In this document: positions 42,864 to 54,567 of the stretch, in pieces | Position numbering within the stretch: the first letter of the stretch is position 1 | Layout: each line of letters begins with the position of its first letter | Assembly (NCBI RefSeq): GCF_017591425.1 | Contig: NW_024465746.1 | Span: forward strand, 1,736,001-1,800,000 | Origin: Ochotona curzoniae | Taxonomy: Eukaryota > Chordata > Mammalia > Lagomorpha > Ochotonidae | Direction: 5' to 3' | DNA: 64,000 nt | Made by a program: the position numbers and the translations under genes | The notes under the pieces: generated by a model | What the model saw: the letters and a program-made list of their open reading frames with translations, nothing else | What the model was told of the DNA's origin: nothing | Database searches by the model: none

Positions 42864-43530
42864 ATTTAGAAGTAGAGCAGAACACTTAAAGTGCAGGGAG
42901 TTATTTATTATTCATTATTATTGCTATTTAAGGCAAGCCTTAAAAGAGACCACGAGGTGGCCCCTCCCTGCCAACAGCGCTGATCGTGGCCGAGCCAATG
43001 TCTCAGTTTGCATCAAATTTGCATCCCAGAAAGAACTTTGGGACCCACCTTTCCTGGATGCAGCTGGGAAACGATAAGGAGCTGGGGAAGGTCCAGGCTA
43101 ATTCAGTGTACAGCCAGGGCCGAGTGGGGGCTGGGAGCAGTCCCTGATCGCCCAGACTCTCACCAAGGGCAGAGGAGCACAGCTGCTTCAACGGTTAAAT
43201 GTGGCTCCCAGGCCCGACTTTTCCAGGAACTGACACCAATTCTGAGTCTGCCTCCACAGAGCTGTGGTTAGGCACACATTTCTGAGGAGTTGGTTCGGTT
43301 TCAATGTTTTCCAACGTCTGGGAAAAACAGAACTATGAAAGTCGAGCGCTGCAGGGCTGTTGTTTGGGTTTTGAAAGAGGAACATTTTGAAACACCAAGT
43401 ATGTTCTTTTTAACAATATTGTTTTACTGAAGGAGGTTTGCTTGGAGTCGAAGCAAGTATTCAGCAACTGATATAAAACACGGGGTCTTCCTTGTGGCTC
43501 TTGAGTCAGCTCCAAAGGGTGTGCTTTTAG
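42864..43530. other. Unique intergenic sequence
   Basis: No repeat or gene was recognised. Confidence 0.4.
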
Positions 43531-43560
43531 AAAGAGAGAGAGAGAGAGAGAGAGAGGAGA
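43531..43560. repeat. (GA)n microsatellite
   Basis: GAGAGAGA run of about 12 units, followed by a purine-rich 40 bases. Confidence 0.95.
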
Positions 43561-44689
43561 GGGGGAAGGAGGGAAGAGGACAGGGAGAGAGCGCACTGGA
43601 CCGGAAGAGGGAGCTGGAGGCTGTTGTGCTGCTTCCTATGGAATGTTCTGGCTATTACCACATCCCTTTTCTCAAGGCCATGAAGATCTTCTCAGAGAGG
43701 CTGGAATTTACCCCGAAGTGGCTATTAGCTTTTGGTTTTTGATGTCTTGAAATAACCAATATGTGCAGGTGCTTTCCTTAGTTATACACAGCATAATCTA
43801 ATTATCCGGACTTTAGTGTTTTCTTACAGATCCAATAGCGTTTCATTTGCTTGATGCAGAAAGAAACACAGACATTCAAAAGGGGTTTCCAGACTGCTGC
43901 TTCCGGCCAAGAAGGAGTCACAGGGAGTGGATTTATGCCCTGGCCTGGAACACAGGTTTTGCTAACAAGAGGTGGTTTAAGATACCAGATGTCACGCAAC
44001 AAGGAGCAGTGATCTCTGAGACGCGGCCCCATCTGGTGGTCTTGAGACAGTGTCCAGGCTGCCGAGTAGGGCAGTGGACACAGGCAAAGCTCTGTGGTTT
44101 TGCAAGAGGCAGAAAGGCGTGTCTGAGAACAAACAGCCACAGGCCACGGGATTCCAGGGAGAGAACTGGAGGCTGCTGATGCTCTTGACCGTTCACAGGA
44201 TGAGGTCACCCGAGTCCAGGCAGGAGATGAGCCCAATAGGCCCAAAGGGCCCTCGTGCTTGCCACGAGGGGCCACGAGTGGCACTCCTCCGCATCAGCCA
44301 GTCTGAAAAAAAAAAAATCTCCTAATTCACGGGACTTACAGGACGCTCCATAGTAAACAACCAGCAAGATACACCCCTTAATGCAGACAAAGACCGAGGC
44401 AAGCCAGCCCCGGCCTGACACATGGCGGAATCAGAAGACACACATTCAGGAAGTTACTGGCTTCAAAAAGTTCAACAGAAATAAGGAAGATGGGGGCAAA
44501 GAGCTAAGTCCAGCTTCTTCACGTGCAAGTGGCATCGTCCGATCCTGAAAATTCACTGGATAGGATGCGGGGCAGGGGAGGGACATGGCGTAAGGACCGA
44601 TGTCACCATAGAAGCACTCAGAGCCAGAGCAGTTGTTTGCGGTTTATTTGCTGTGGCAGGTGTCCCAGGGGAAGCTGAGCTCCTGCTTA
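43561..44689. other. Unique intergenic sequence
   Basis: Open frames of 87-160 codons on both strands at 43802-44325 lack any recognisable product. A small direct repeat GCCACGAG at 44261 and 44272 is present. Confidence 0.4.
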
Positions 44690-44855
44690 GGGGGCCTGCA
44701 ACCCCCTGTCCCAATGCCAGTGTGCTCCTGACTGCTCCAGCTTCCTGCTAACACGCTCTCCAAGGCAGCAGATGATGCCCAATGCTTGGGTCTCTGTCAC
44801 CCACGTGGAGAACCCAGATGGAGTTCCAGGCTCCTGGCTTCGGCTTCATGGCAAA
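44690..44855 (+). mobile_element. C-SINE, class O, middle part
   Basis: TGCTCCAGCTTCCTGCTAAC, AAGGCAGCAGATGATGCCC, CACCCACGTGGAGAACCC, CCTGGCTTCGGCTTC. Head and tail have decayed. Confidence 0.7.
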
Positions 44856-44907
44856 TACAAACAAGGACCTGATCTCCTAATTTGTTTAGTACTGTCTCAG
44901 TTTCTTT

Positions 44908-45190
44908 TAAAGATGCATTTATTTATCCGGAAGGTAGCATGACCGTGAGAGAGAGAGAAAAACAGGGAGAAAAAGAAATCACCAACCAATTTCACTTCTC
45001 AGTTGTCCAGCACAGCCAAAGCAGAGCCAGGGCAAAGCCAAGAGTGATAACGATCTGGACACCCCATGTGGGTGACGGAGTACCCCTTGTGGGCACACTA
45101 GCAGGAGGCTGTGAAGGAGGCTGAGCAACCAAGACTCAATCCAGTACTCTGATTTGAAATGTGGACATCCTAGGCGTGGCTCAATGCCTG
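44908..45190 (-). mobile_element. C-SINE, class O
   Basis: TTAAAGATGCATTTATTTATCC tail, GTCCAGCACAGCCAAAGCAG body, ACCAAGACTCAATCCAGTAC head side. It joins a plus fragment at AATGCCTGGTAAAGCAG. Confidence 0.7.
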
Positions 45191-45192
45191 GT

Positions 45193-45362
45193 AAAGCAGC
45201 TGAAGGCGACTCAAATCTTTAACCTCTCAATTCATCTGGGAGACCAGAAGCTCCCTGCTCCTGGATTCGGATCAGTTCAGCTCTAGTCTTTGTGGTCAGT
45301 GGATGAACAATCTCTCTCTCTCTGCCTCTCCTCCCTGCAAAATCTGTCTTTAAAAATTTATT
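45193..45362 (+). mobile_element. C-SINE, class O, 3' half
   Basis: AAAGCAGCTGAAGGCGACTC, CATCTGGGAGACCAGAAGCTCC, TCTCTCTCTCTGCCTC and CTTTAAAAATTTA. Its end is the insertion site of the next SINE. Confidence 0.75.
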
Positions 45363-45366
45363 TTAT

Positions 45367-45702
45367 TGGGCCCAGCAGCATGGCCTAGCGGCTAAAGTCC
45401 TCGCCTTGAACGCACCAGGATCCCACATGGGCTCTGGTTCTAAACCCAGCAGCTCCAATTCCCATCCAGCTCCCTGCTTGTGGCCTGGGAAAGCAGTCGA
45501 GGACGGCCCAATGCTTTGGGACCCTGCACCTGAGTGGGAGACCTGGAAGAAGTTCCTGGCTTCTGGCTCCTGGCTCCAGATCGGCACAGCACCAGCTGTT
45601 GCATTCAGTTGGGGAGTGAATCATCAGACGGAAAATCTTCCTCTCTGTCTCTCCTCCTCTCTGTATATCTGACTTTCCAATAAAAATAAATAAATCTTTT
45701 AA
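45367..45702 (+). mobile_element. C-SINE, class Y2, inserted in a SINE tail
   Basis: GGGCCCAGCAGCATGGCC to AATAAATAAATCTTTT. AAATTTATTTTATT before it and AAAATGATTTTATT after it are similar. Part of the older minus copy's T-rich tail therefore appears to be the duplicated target. Confidence 0.93.
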
Positions 45703-46015
45703 AAAATGATTTTATTGGAAAGGTAGATATACATTGAGAAACAGAGACAAAGATTCTTCCATCCACTGGTTCACTCCTCAAGTGGCTGCAGTGGCTGGAG
45801 CTGAGCCAATCCAAAGCCAGGAGCCAGGAGCCTCTTCCAGAGTCTCCCACACAGATGCAAGGACCCAAGGTTTTGGGTCAATCTAGACCTCTTTCTCAGG
45901 CCACAAGCAGGAAGCTAGATGGGATGTGAAACAGCTGGGACACGAACCTGCACTTACAGCGGATGCTGGCATTTGCAGGTGGAAAATTAGTCAGTTAAAC
46001 CATTACGCCAGCCCC
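45703..46015 (-). mobile_element. C-SINE, class M
   Basis: TGATTTTATTGGAAAGGTAG tail to AAACCATTACGCCAGCCCC head; it forms a tail-to-tail pair with the copy at 45367. Confidence 0.9.
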
Positions 46016-46038
46016 TGAAATCTGTCTTTTACGTAAAA

Positions 46039-46341
46039 ATGTGATCGGTGTTGTGGTGCAGTAGGTAATGCCACCACTGTGACACCAGCAACCCATAGGG
46101 CAATGCCAGTTCAAATCTTAGCTCCTCCCCCTCCAACCCAAATCCCCGCTAATGTGCCTGGGAAGGCATAGCAAGACGGCCCAAGTGCTTGGTATCCTGC
46201 CACCCAGGTGGCAGACCTGATGGAGTTCCTGGCCCCTACCTTCGGCTAATATGACCGTTTGGGTAATGAACTATCGGATTCAAGATCTCTCCCTCTCATC
46301 CTCTGCTTTCCAAGTACATGAAAATAAATGTTTTTAAAAGG
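46039..46341 (+). mobile_element. C-SINE, class O
   Basis: GATCGGTGTTGTGGTGCAG head, CAGTTCAAATCTTAGCTCCTCC, GTGCCTGGGAAGGCATAGC and GAAAATAAATGTTTTTAAAAGG. Confidence 0.85.
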
Positions 46342-46420
46342 AAATCAAGTTTCAGGAAGTAAAGGAAGATATGACAATATCTCCTCAAATACAGACTATA
46401 TGCAAAGAACTAAGGATGCA

Positions 46421-46748
46421 ATTTTTAAAAAAGAATTATTTATTTTTATTAGAAAGTCGGATTTATAGAGAGGAGGAGAGACAGTGAAAAAGATCTTCCA
46501 CCTGCTGGTTCACTCTCCAAGTGGCCACAATGGCCAGAGCAGAGCCGATCCAAAGCCAGGAGCCTCTTCCGGGTCTCCCACGCGGGGTCTAGGGTCCCTG
46601 CAGTGTGTGACATTCTTGACTGCTTTCCCAGACCACAGGCAGGAAGCTGGAAAGGAAGCGGAGCAGCTGGGACACGAATCAGTGCTCATCTGGGATCCCG
46701 GCACTTGCGAGGTGAGGACTTAACCAGTGAGTCTCGCACTGGACCCCC
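46421..46748 (-). mobile_element. C-SINE, class M
   Basis: TTTTTAAAAAAGAATTATTTATTTTTATTAG tail to GAGTCTCGCACTGGACCCC head. Confidence 0.9.
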
Positions 46749-46754
46749 AGGACA

Positions 46755-46960
46755 ATTGATTTTTATTTATTTAAGAAGCAGAGTGAGGGGGAGAGACAAT
46801 TAGAGAGCCTCCATTAGGTGGTTCATTCCCAGATGCCCCAAAAGTCTAGGGGCAGTTGTTTGACTCGGCAGCTGATCCATAGGTAGGAGTGTATGGCTTC
46901 ACTCCCCAGCTCCTGATCCCGACCCCCCCACTAATGCAAACCCTGGGACCAACAGCGGTG
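46755..46960 (-). mobile_element. C-SINE, class O, followed by diverged plus-like SINE sequence
   Basis: TTTTTATTTATTTAAGAAGC tail and CATTAGGTGGTTCATTCCC body are minus. From about 46930 to 47040 the wording (GGTTCTTGACACGCATGTAGG, GATCCTGGCTCCATACTTTG) reads like a plus copy, so two old fragments may meet here. Confidence 0.55.
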
Positions 46961-47284
46961 GTTCCAACAGTCAGGTTCTTGACACGCATGTAGGAATCCT
47001 GGGTGAAGATCCTGGCTCCATACTTTGACCTTGCTCAGCACTTCAAACTTATAAAATCCATATACACAACGCATCTTCCAAAAGCCCATAGGAAAATGGA
47101 CATGATAAAGAAACTCTGCATGGATTTTGAAAATATTTACATCACTTATCATTTAGTTCCTTTAACTCAGGAACTGTTTTAAATACCATGGTATATTCCA
47201 ATGGAGCAGAACTCAGAGTCTGAAATAATTCAATCATTTACAGGCAACAAATTTCCTCTTTTCTTTTTTTTTTTTTTTTCTTTT

Positions 47285-47760
47285 ACAGCCAACTAGTTCT
47301 CAACAACACCGCTGAGATAAGCTGATGGTTAAAGAATAGTGTTTTTGGCCCAGCGCAGTAGACTAGTGGCTGAAGTCCTCATCTTGCATGTGTTAGAATC
47401 CAGTGTGGGTGCTGGTTAGTGACCTGGCTGCTTCACTGCCCACCTGCTTGTGGCCTGGGAAAGCAGTCGAGGATGGTCCAAAGCTTTGGGACCCTGCACC
47501 AGTGTGGGAGACCTAGAAGAAGTCCCTGACTCCTGGCTTTAGATCAGCTTAGCTTCAGCTATTGCAACTACTTGGGGTGTGAACCAGCAGATGGAAAATC
47601 TCTCTTCTCTGTGTATCTGACTTTGCAATAAAAACAAATAAATCTTTAAAAAAAAAAAAAAAAGAATAGTGTTTTCAACAAGTGGTTCTGAGACAACTGG
47701 ATACATGCCAAAAAATGCAATTGGACCCCTTCCCAAACCACACATTAAAATGTACTCAAG
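47285..47760 (+). mobile_element. L1 ORF2 3' fragment, interrupted by a SINE
   Basis: GGTTAAAGAATAGTGTTTTC continues beyond the SINE as AACAAGTGGTTCTGAGACAACTGG then ACATGCCAAAAAATGCAATTGG. This is the well-known C-terminal part of L1 ORF2 with many changes. It is a dead fragment. Confidence 0.75.
47346..47660 (+). mobile_element. C-SINE, class M, nested in L1, with target duplication
   Basis: GGCCCAGCGCAGTAGACTAG head. AAAGAATAGTGTTTT flanks it at 47331-47345 and 47661-47675, a perfect 15-bp duplication of L1 sequence. Confidence 0.95.
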
Positions 47761-48084
47761 GGCCCGGGAGCAAGGCCTGGTGGGTTAGGCCTCCACCTCT
47801 GGTGCCAGCATCCCATGCAGGGGCTGCTTGGAATCCCAGCTGCTCCCGTTCTGATTCAGCTCCCTGCTGGGATGCCTGGAAAATCAGCAGAAGATGGCTC
47901 AAGTCCCTGGGCCCCTGCACCTGTGTAGGAGACCTGGAAGGAGCACCAGGTTCCTGGCTTTGGATTGGCCCAGCTCTGGTTAGTGTGGCCATTTGGGGGA
48001 GAATCAGCAGATGGAAGATTCTCCCTTCTCCTCTCTCTCTCTGTGAATTTGCCTTTCTAATTAAAAAAAAATTTTTTTTTAATT
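47760..48084 (+). mobile_element. C-SINE, class O
   Basis: GGCCCGGGAGCAAGGCCTGG head, GGAATCCCAGCTGCTCCCG, CTCTCTCTCTGTGAATTTGCC and an A-run followed by a T-run. Confidence 0.85.
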
Positions 48085-48300
48085 TAAGTGACAAGATGAC
48101 AGATTTAAGAAAATCACTTCAATAACCACATTAAATGTAAAAGGTCTAAACATCCTAGCCCAAAGCAGAAGTTTTCAGATAATAAGATAATAAGATCCAA
48201 TTCTATGCTACAATAAGAAACATACTTTAAGTAATGTGGAAGATATTTCTGTGCTAGTCCAAAGAGAGTGGCCATACAAGAGTACTATAAAAGGCTTTCA
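48085..48300 (+). mobile_element. L1 ORF2 5' fragment
   Basis: AATAACCACATTAAATGTAAAAGG, CTAAACATCC, AAGATCCAATTCTATGCTAC and AAGAAACATACTTTAAG fit the first ~60 codons of L1 ORF2. It lies downstream of a 3' ORF2 piece, so the two come from different insertions or a rearranged one. Confidence 0.65.
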
Positions 48301-48365
48301 GGCAAATTGCATTACCAGACTGATCTGGGTAGCTGAAGCAAGAAAGCAGCTACATAAGATGTTCC

Positions 48366-48699
48366 AGGGGCTGGACTAGTGGCTCAACAGACAAATCCTC
48401 CTCCTGCCAGTGCCAGCACCGCATGTGGGTACCTATTAGTGTCCCAGCTGCTCCACTTCCCATCCAGCTCCCACCTTCTGGCCTCGGAAAGCATTTGAGA
48501 ACGACCCAAAGCGTTGGGACCCTGCACCCATGTGGGAAATCAAGAAGCTCCTGGTTCCTGGCTCTGGATCAGATCCGCTCTGGCCATTGCAACCATTTGG
48601 GGAGTGAACCAGTCGATAGAAGCCCTTTATCTCTATCTTTCCTCTGTAAATCTACCTTTAAATAAATTTAATAAATCTTAAAAAAAAAAAAAAAAAAAG
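48366..48699 (+). mobile_element. C-SINE, class M
   Basis: AGGGGCTGGACTAGTGGCTC head, GTGTCCCAGCTGCTCCACTTC, CCTTTAAATAAATTTAATAAATC and an 18-base A-tail. Confidence 0.92.
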
Positions 48700-49459
48700 T
48701 ACTCCAGTGTTTCCTATGGAGAAAATCACCATTCGAGAGCTAAGGATTGCCAGCTGGGAGACCACAGTACCTAATTTTAGTACAAGAAAGATGCATTGAA
48801 GAGTGGCTGTGCTACCCCTTCTCCAGCCCCCGGCCCAGGAAGTGAAGTCCTGACCTTACACCTGAAACTAGTCCCTGGCCCACCATTGTCAAGGGCAGGG
48901 CCAGCAGGGTCGCGTGACTCCTGGCCACACTGGACCCTTCCGAGCCAGTGGCAACAGCAGCTGCCGGCTACAGGCCTCAGATTAGAGTGCCCTCTAGTGC
49001 TGCAACAGCGCAAGTGTTCACAAGCGCAGAGAAAAAGCCGCTTGGAATTCCTGGAAGGCAGACATAAACAGACACGGATTAGAGAGACTAGGAAAGTTCC
49101 TAGTCCTTCAGGATGCGGATGACCTTGCACACTAACAAGTCCCAAGAGCTTTTGGGGAGCCACGATCTCGTCTATCCGACAAGATAAGCTGTCATGAACC
49201 AGTCAGGCAGGGATCTATGCACATTTCTCCGATGGTGGATTTAAAATGCTTTAAATTCTGCTTTAAGCAAACTCAGATTGAAAAAAGCAAGGCACTATTC
49301 CAACAGGGAAACTTAACTGAGATGCTGGAAGTAACATTTATAAACAAACAAAATCCTTGAGTTGAACATTTCATTAAGCAAAAATGTTCAAGTTTTAGAA
49401 AAGCAATGAGAACAGAGTAGATAGAATGCTGGAGATCAAAGACAGGTTATTTTATTAAG
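48700..49459. other. Unique intergenic sequence
   Basis: Moderately GC-rich at 48800-49160 with open frames on both strands but no recognised product. Confidence 0.4.
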
Positions 49460-49622
49460 GATTGGATGATGGCCCAAGTGCCGGAGTCCCTGACACAGCG
49501 GAGACCTGCAGGGGAGCCTGGATCAGCCCACCTGTTACATTCTGAGTGACCAGCAGATACAAGATGTCTGTCTCCCCTCTCCCCAGCATTATTTTTTTGA
49601 AATAAATAAATACTTTTTAAAA
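49460..49622 (+). mobile_element. C-SINE, class O, 3' half
   Basis: GGATGATGGCCCAAGTGCC, AGCAGATACAAGATGTCTGTC and GAAATAAATAAATAC. Confidence 0.75.
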
Positions 49623-49634
49623 AAAAGATATGCT

Positions 49635-49956
49635 GGGCCCGACGCGGTGGCGCAAGTGGTTAAAGGTCCTCACCTTGCACGCCCAGGATCCCATATGGGC
49701 ACCGGTTCTAATCCCGGCAGCCCCGCTTCCCTTCCAGCTCCCTGCCTGTGGCCTGGGAAAGCAGTCGAGGACGGCCCAAAGCTTTGGGACCCTGCACCCG
49801 CGTGGGAGACCCAGAGGAGGCTCCTGGCTTCGGATCGGCATAGTATCGGCCGTTGCGCTCACTTGGGCAGTGAATCATCGGACGGAAGATCTTCCTCTCT
49901 GTCTCTCCTCTCTGTATATCCGCCTTTCCAATAAAAAATAATAAAAATAAATCTTT
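49635..49956 (+). mobile_element. C-SINE, class Y1, young, with target duplication
   Basis: GGGCCCGACGCGGTGGCG head, intact body. AAAAAAGATATGCT flanks it at 49621-49634 and 49958-49971. It landed in the A-tail of an older SINE and is among the best preserved copies here. Confidence 0.96.
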
Positions 49957-49989
49957 AAAAAAAGATATGCTTAAGGCAGTTCTTCAAAG

Positions 49990-50520
49990 AGAAAGCTAAC
50001 AAGGAGAAATGAAACATAAAATGATTACTGAAAAGAGAGCCCGGTGGTAAACCCACCTACAACTTACAACCAATTGATCTTTGATGAAGGTGCCAAGAAA
50101 ATTCATTGGAGGAAGACTTTTTTTTTGATAAATGGTGCTGGAAAAATTGGATGCATGCAGTAGAATGTGACTGGATTTCTGCCTCTTATCTACATTAAAA
50201 TTAGCTGGAGACAACTGATTAATCCACTGAGATGCCCGCATCCCTTATGAGCCCTACTTTGAGTCCCAGCTGTTCCACTAGTGGTCCAGCTCCCTGCTAA
50301 TATTAGCACAGAAAAGCACTGAAAGATGGCCCATGAGCTGCTAATGAAATCATAAAATGGGAAACTCCTTTGGAAAAGAGCTTGGCAGTTCCTTGAAGAA
50401 CTTAGGCAATTGCCTAGTATAGGCTAAAGAGGTTCCATTCCAAGAGAAATGAAAATATGTGTTATAGCAATGGAAGTAATCAAATGGTCCACCAGCAGGT
50501 GAATGGATGCACACAGGATG
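49990..50520 (+). mobile_element. L1 ORF2 end and 3' UTR, interrupted by a SINE fragment
   Basis: TTGATCTTTGATGAAGGTGCC, AAATGGTGCTGGAAAAATTGG and GATGCATGCAG encode the familiar ORF2 C-terminal segment. 50345-50520 (GAAGAACTTAGGCAATTG, AGAGAAATGAAAATATGTG, GCAATGGAAGTAATCAAATGG) matches L1 3' UTR order. Confidence 0.75.
50214..50340 (+). mobile_element. C-SINE 5' half, class O, in L1
   Basis: ACTGATTAATCCACTGAGATGCC, GAGTCCCAGCTGTTCCAC and GAAAGATGGCCCATGAG. The 3' half is missing. Confidence 0.7.
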
Positions 50521-52385
50521 CCGTGTTTGCCAACTGGTTGCTTACTCTCTAGCTCTCCCCAGGCACTAGTGGCAAAGTGTGACTTTTCACCAACACAGTA
50601 AGAAGTCACAGGTGTGGCCAATTCATATAATAACTCAGTTACAAGCGCTGTTGGAGTCTCATGGGAGCTGGGCTGGGTGGCCTGTGCAGGGAGCAGAAAG
50701 TGGTTGTCAAAGCCACCTCAAGTACACTTAGTCCCCTTCTTGCCACGACTGGGTTGATTGGACTCCTCACACCCGATACTCCCCTTCGTAGTTGGACTTT
50801 GAAGTCCCTCCCAGAGTATCAATTGACTTTGGACTTGTCTGTGACCTCTGAAGAAGAGAATTCTCTGGGATCAGAAAGTCCACCAATTCTCTGTCCGGAG
50901 TTGTTTTATCCTGAATGAAAATGAAAGGACTGCAGTAGACGCCCTAAGGCCAAGACGTTATCAATTTGATATCACGGTTTTCTTGCCCACAGAGCAGGGT
51001 GGGGAAGAGAGCAGGGATAAGCTGAAAAAACTGGGCCACCACTTAATTGCTCACTGCTCTGAGTCATTTTCAGAGAAACCATGAAGATCTCTTCTCCAGT
51101 GGAAGCAAGAAGTTTGACAGGGAGAGTTTTCTTTACACAGTCACGGTCATTGTGTCCCCCGGCCTCCAACTCAGAAAACTGTGTGTGTGTACATAAAATG
51201 AAAAATTGAATATGTTCTCAAAATGATGCAGACTCAGGGAAATCCTGCCATGCTCCACAAAACACAAGGAGACAGTGGCAGCTGAGCAGGAGCTGTAGGT
51301 TAGCTGTGAGCCACAGAGCTGCAACTGTGGCCATTCTGGCATTAGCTCCAAGCACCCAAAAGGTGACAACCCAAGATATTCTAGCTTCTTTGCCAAATGC
51401 TGCCAGGAGCCCAGAAACACGGCGAGTGTTGTGCCAAAGATTCCAGATGCGAAGTTCGGAACAACTGAAGGCTGTTTTTACTAGATGTCGGATCCCAGGG
51501 GCCACACAGATGGTACCTGCTTCCACACTGAGCCATCAGCCCTGCTGCTGGATCACAAAGCGGGCACGGGAGAAGAACAGGTCATGGGGCTGAGGATCTG
51601 GGCTCGGCCTCCTCCCCTCCATCAGCACGAGGGGGTTGGTCCTTCCCTGGCATCCCATGGGACCAGCCGCTGGCTGTCTGACCTCCACCATGCAACGGCA
51701 GTGACTGGAGGCCACCGTGCGCCAACTCCCCCCCCCCCCCAGGCTTCCCTGTGCTTCCTGGAAAGGAACCCGAGAAGGAGCAGCTTTTCCCACACTGCAA
51801 ACGGCTGCCGTAGCAAGTGTTATTTCTGCTTGACGCGGTTGACAACACATGGGAGAAGCGGCGGCAGTGCCCCAGCAAAGCGCACGGTACCACGGGATGA
51901 GAGTGCCATCTGGCCGACATGGTTCTATTCTTAGGACCTCCTTGGTAGCTGCAGAACTGCGTGGCTCTTGTCTCCAAGGACTTGTACCTCACCAGGGTGT
52001 GACGTGGAGGATTTGAAAGAAACAAGTGTGAACAGAGCTGTGACTGAGGCATCTCAGGACAAGACATGCAAATGATTAACGCCAAGCCTAGGGACTCCAT
52101 TATTCCAGGAAAGGTAGGGAGAGGCAAACAGGGAAACCTGCCAGGTAGGGTGATGGACAGAGCCAGAGGAAAGCCAGGGCCCGCCAAGTCAGCTCTGGAA
52201 TGTTCCAGAAAAGCATTCCTGGGATCCTGGTGATATTTATGTACTGGAATGGTTCCTATGTCCCTACAAAAAAAGATATTTTTATTTTCCTATTCGTTGG
52301 TATGCAACACAGAGCATGGCCAACATTAAAAAGTATTCAGTGAATGAATAAGAAAACACACCTTTTCTTTAGATTAAAAACAGGC
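50521..52385. other. Unique intergenic sequence
   Basis: Nearly 1.9 kb without a recognised repeat, apart from a 12-base C-run at 51730-51741 and a short GTGTGTGTGT at 51181. Open frames of 85-201 codons are on both strands and overlap; none shows a domain. Confidence 0.4.
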
Positions 52386-52640
52386 CTCTGTGGGGCAGAC
52401 TTTTGGCACGGCCATGACGACACTGCTTGGAATGTCTGCACGCCTGATCGGAGTGCCCGGGGTTTGAATCCCGGCTCCCCTCTCCATTCTAGCTTCCTGC
52501 TAACGTACTCCAGAAAGCAATAGTGCTGGTCCAAGTACTTGGATTCCTGGAGATCCAGATGGAGTTCCTGGCTCTTGGTTAGCCTAACTCCAGCCGTCAC
52601 AGGCATTGGAGGCCATAAAGCAGCAGATGACACACCTCTC
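52386..52640 (+). mobile_element. C-SINE, class O, 3' truncated
   Basis: GTGGGGCAGACTTTTGGCACG head, GGGGTTTGAATCCCGGCTCC, CCAGATGGAGTTCCTGGCTC and AGCAGCAGATGACACACC; no tail. Confidence 0.8.
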
Positions 52641-52803
52641 CTCACACCTGCCATGGGCTTTGGAGGAGGGGAAGGAAGTGGTCACACAGGAACCGCAAGG
52701 CTGCACGCAGGTGCCGCCCTGGCTAACAGAGGAGCCGGCAGCAGATCTGCCAGGGGCCTGGCTGCCTTGGGAAACAGAGTGAGCTTGGCTGTTTCTTCTT
52801 CTT

Positions 52804-53093
52804 CTTTTTTTTTTTAAGATTTATTTTTATTACAAAGTCAGATATACAGAGAGGAGGAGAGACAGAGAGGAAGACTGTTCTGCGCCAATCCGAAGCCAGG
52901 AACCAGGAACCTCTTCCGGGTCTCCCAGGCAGGTACAGGGTCCCAAGGCTTTGGGCCATCTTTGACTGCTTTCCCAGGCTACAAGCAGGGAGCTGGATAG
53001 GAAGTGGAGCTGCCGGGATTAGAACCGACGCTCATATGGGATCCTGTCGTGTTCAAGGTGAGGACTTTAGCTGCTAGGCCACGGCGCCAGGCC
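52804..53093 (-). mobile_element. C-SINE, class Y2
   Basis: T-run and AAGATTTATTTTTATTACAAAG to CTAGGCCACGGCGCCAGGCCC. TTGGCTGTTTCTT before it and TTGGCTGCTTCTC after it look like an imperfect target duplication. About 40 bases around the GATTCACTCCCC block are missing. Confidence 0.93.
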
Positions 53094-54256
53094 CATTGGC
53101 TGCTTCTCTACAGCTGCTTTCAAACCTCACACTTTTCTCTTGTGCTCGACCTGAACCAGAGATCTACTGTGGAAGAGAGTTCTGGGCAAATGCAATTCTC
53201 AGCCAAGCTGATAAACTGTACACACTTAGGTATGTACACACACGTGCCAACCGCCTGGGTCTATGGAATAATCATGTCCACTTTATTAGGAACCAAACTG
53301 ATGTAAGAGCAAAAAAATACCTATGTGACATGGAGAAGTAAAGATGAGATACTTAAATATAAAACGTATGATGTACTTTTCTTTGAAAAGAAAAATCAAT
53401 AGTTTTTTTCCCCCTAGCTCTTGAAACTGACAAGGGCTGGAGTCAGTGACAGCATTGAGGACACCCGGCTTTCTTTCTGTGATCCCCATGGCACCACTGC
53501 CCACTCCAAGGAACCAGGACTGCTTGCAGAAACTGCTGTTTGCAGGTCTGAGTCAGGTAGAAAAGAGACAGGCCTGAGGCACTCAGAAGCCACAAGGTGG
53601 CTGCCAGGGCACACAGGAGCTAACACATAGATGCGGAGTGGGCATGAGTTCAGCATGATGAAAAAGAAAAAAAAAATCTCAACAGGGGCAAATCATTAGC
53701 CACGACTCCAAAAAGAAGCAAGTTGTTGGAGTAGGCGATGGGGACGTGGCCAAGTGGCTGAGCGAAGGGATGCATGGGTGGCTGGGGAAGCGCTGTTTGC
53801 CGGTGACCGTGGAGGGGGCTCCGTAAGGAGTTACATGGGAAGCAGTCATCCCCCCATCCCTTCCTCAGGGTGGGGGGACAGCATCCGATCCTGGGAGGGC
53901 CCGTTTGCGTCCTGTGTGAGCCGGGCAGTCAGCCCCATCCTGCAATCAGACCCACCTCTACCTCTGAGCCCTTCAGACTCAGGCTGGGACCCACACCCTC
54001 AGCGCAAACCTGCTCACTAGGACCAAATCACACCCCTGGCTTTCCTGAGCCTCTGCTTGCAGACAGAACTGCTGCGTCCATCACCTGTGTTTCCTTCTGC
54101 TTCTCTGGAGAGCCCCTAAAACAAACAAAGAAGGCAGTTTACCAAAGGACTTTGGTTCAGAGCCAAGGAAAGGGCAGTAAATCTCGCGATTCATCCTGAC
54201 ATAACTACACCGAGGAGTCAGCTACAAACATCATGTATGATAGACACAGAGCACTT
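53094..54256. other. Unique intergenic sequence
   Basis: No repeat family or gene was recognised. Confidence 0.4.
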
Positions 54257-54270
54257 AAAAAAGCAGTAGG

Positions 54271-54567
54271 TGGGCCCGGCTCAGTGGCGCAAGTGGTTAA
54301 GGTCCTCGCCTTGCACGCCCGGGATCCCATATGGGCACCGGTTCTAATCCCGGCAGCCCCGCTGCCCTTCCAGCTCCCTGCCTGTGGCCCGGGAAAGCAG
54401 TTGAGGACGGCCCAAAGCTTTGGGACCCTGCACCCGCGTGGGAGACCCAGAAGAGGCTCCTGGCTTCGGATCGGCATAGTATCGGCCGTTGCGCTCACTT
54501 GGGGAGTGAATCATCGGATGGAAGATCTTCCTCTCTGTATATCCGCCTTTCCAATAAAAAAAAAAAA
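54271..54567 (+). mobile_element. C-SINE, class Y1, young, with target duplication
   Basis: GGGCCCGGCTCAGTGGCG head. AAAAAAGCAGTAGG flanks it at 54257-54270 and 54568-54581. The CTGTCTCTCCT unit before the tail is deleted. Confidence 0.95.

Noticed and set aside
51485..52187. Overlapping frames of 149 and 201 codons
   Set aside because: Opposite strands, partly through a C-run, no domain and no splice context.
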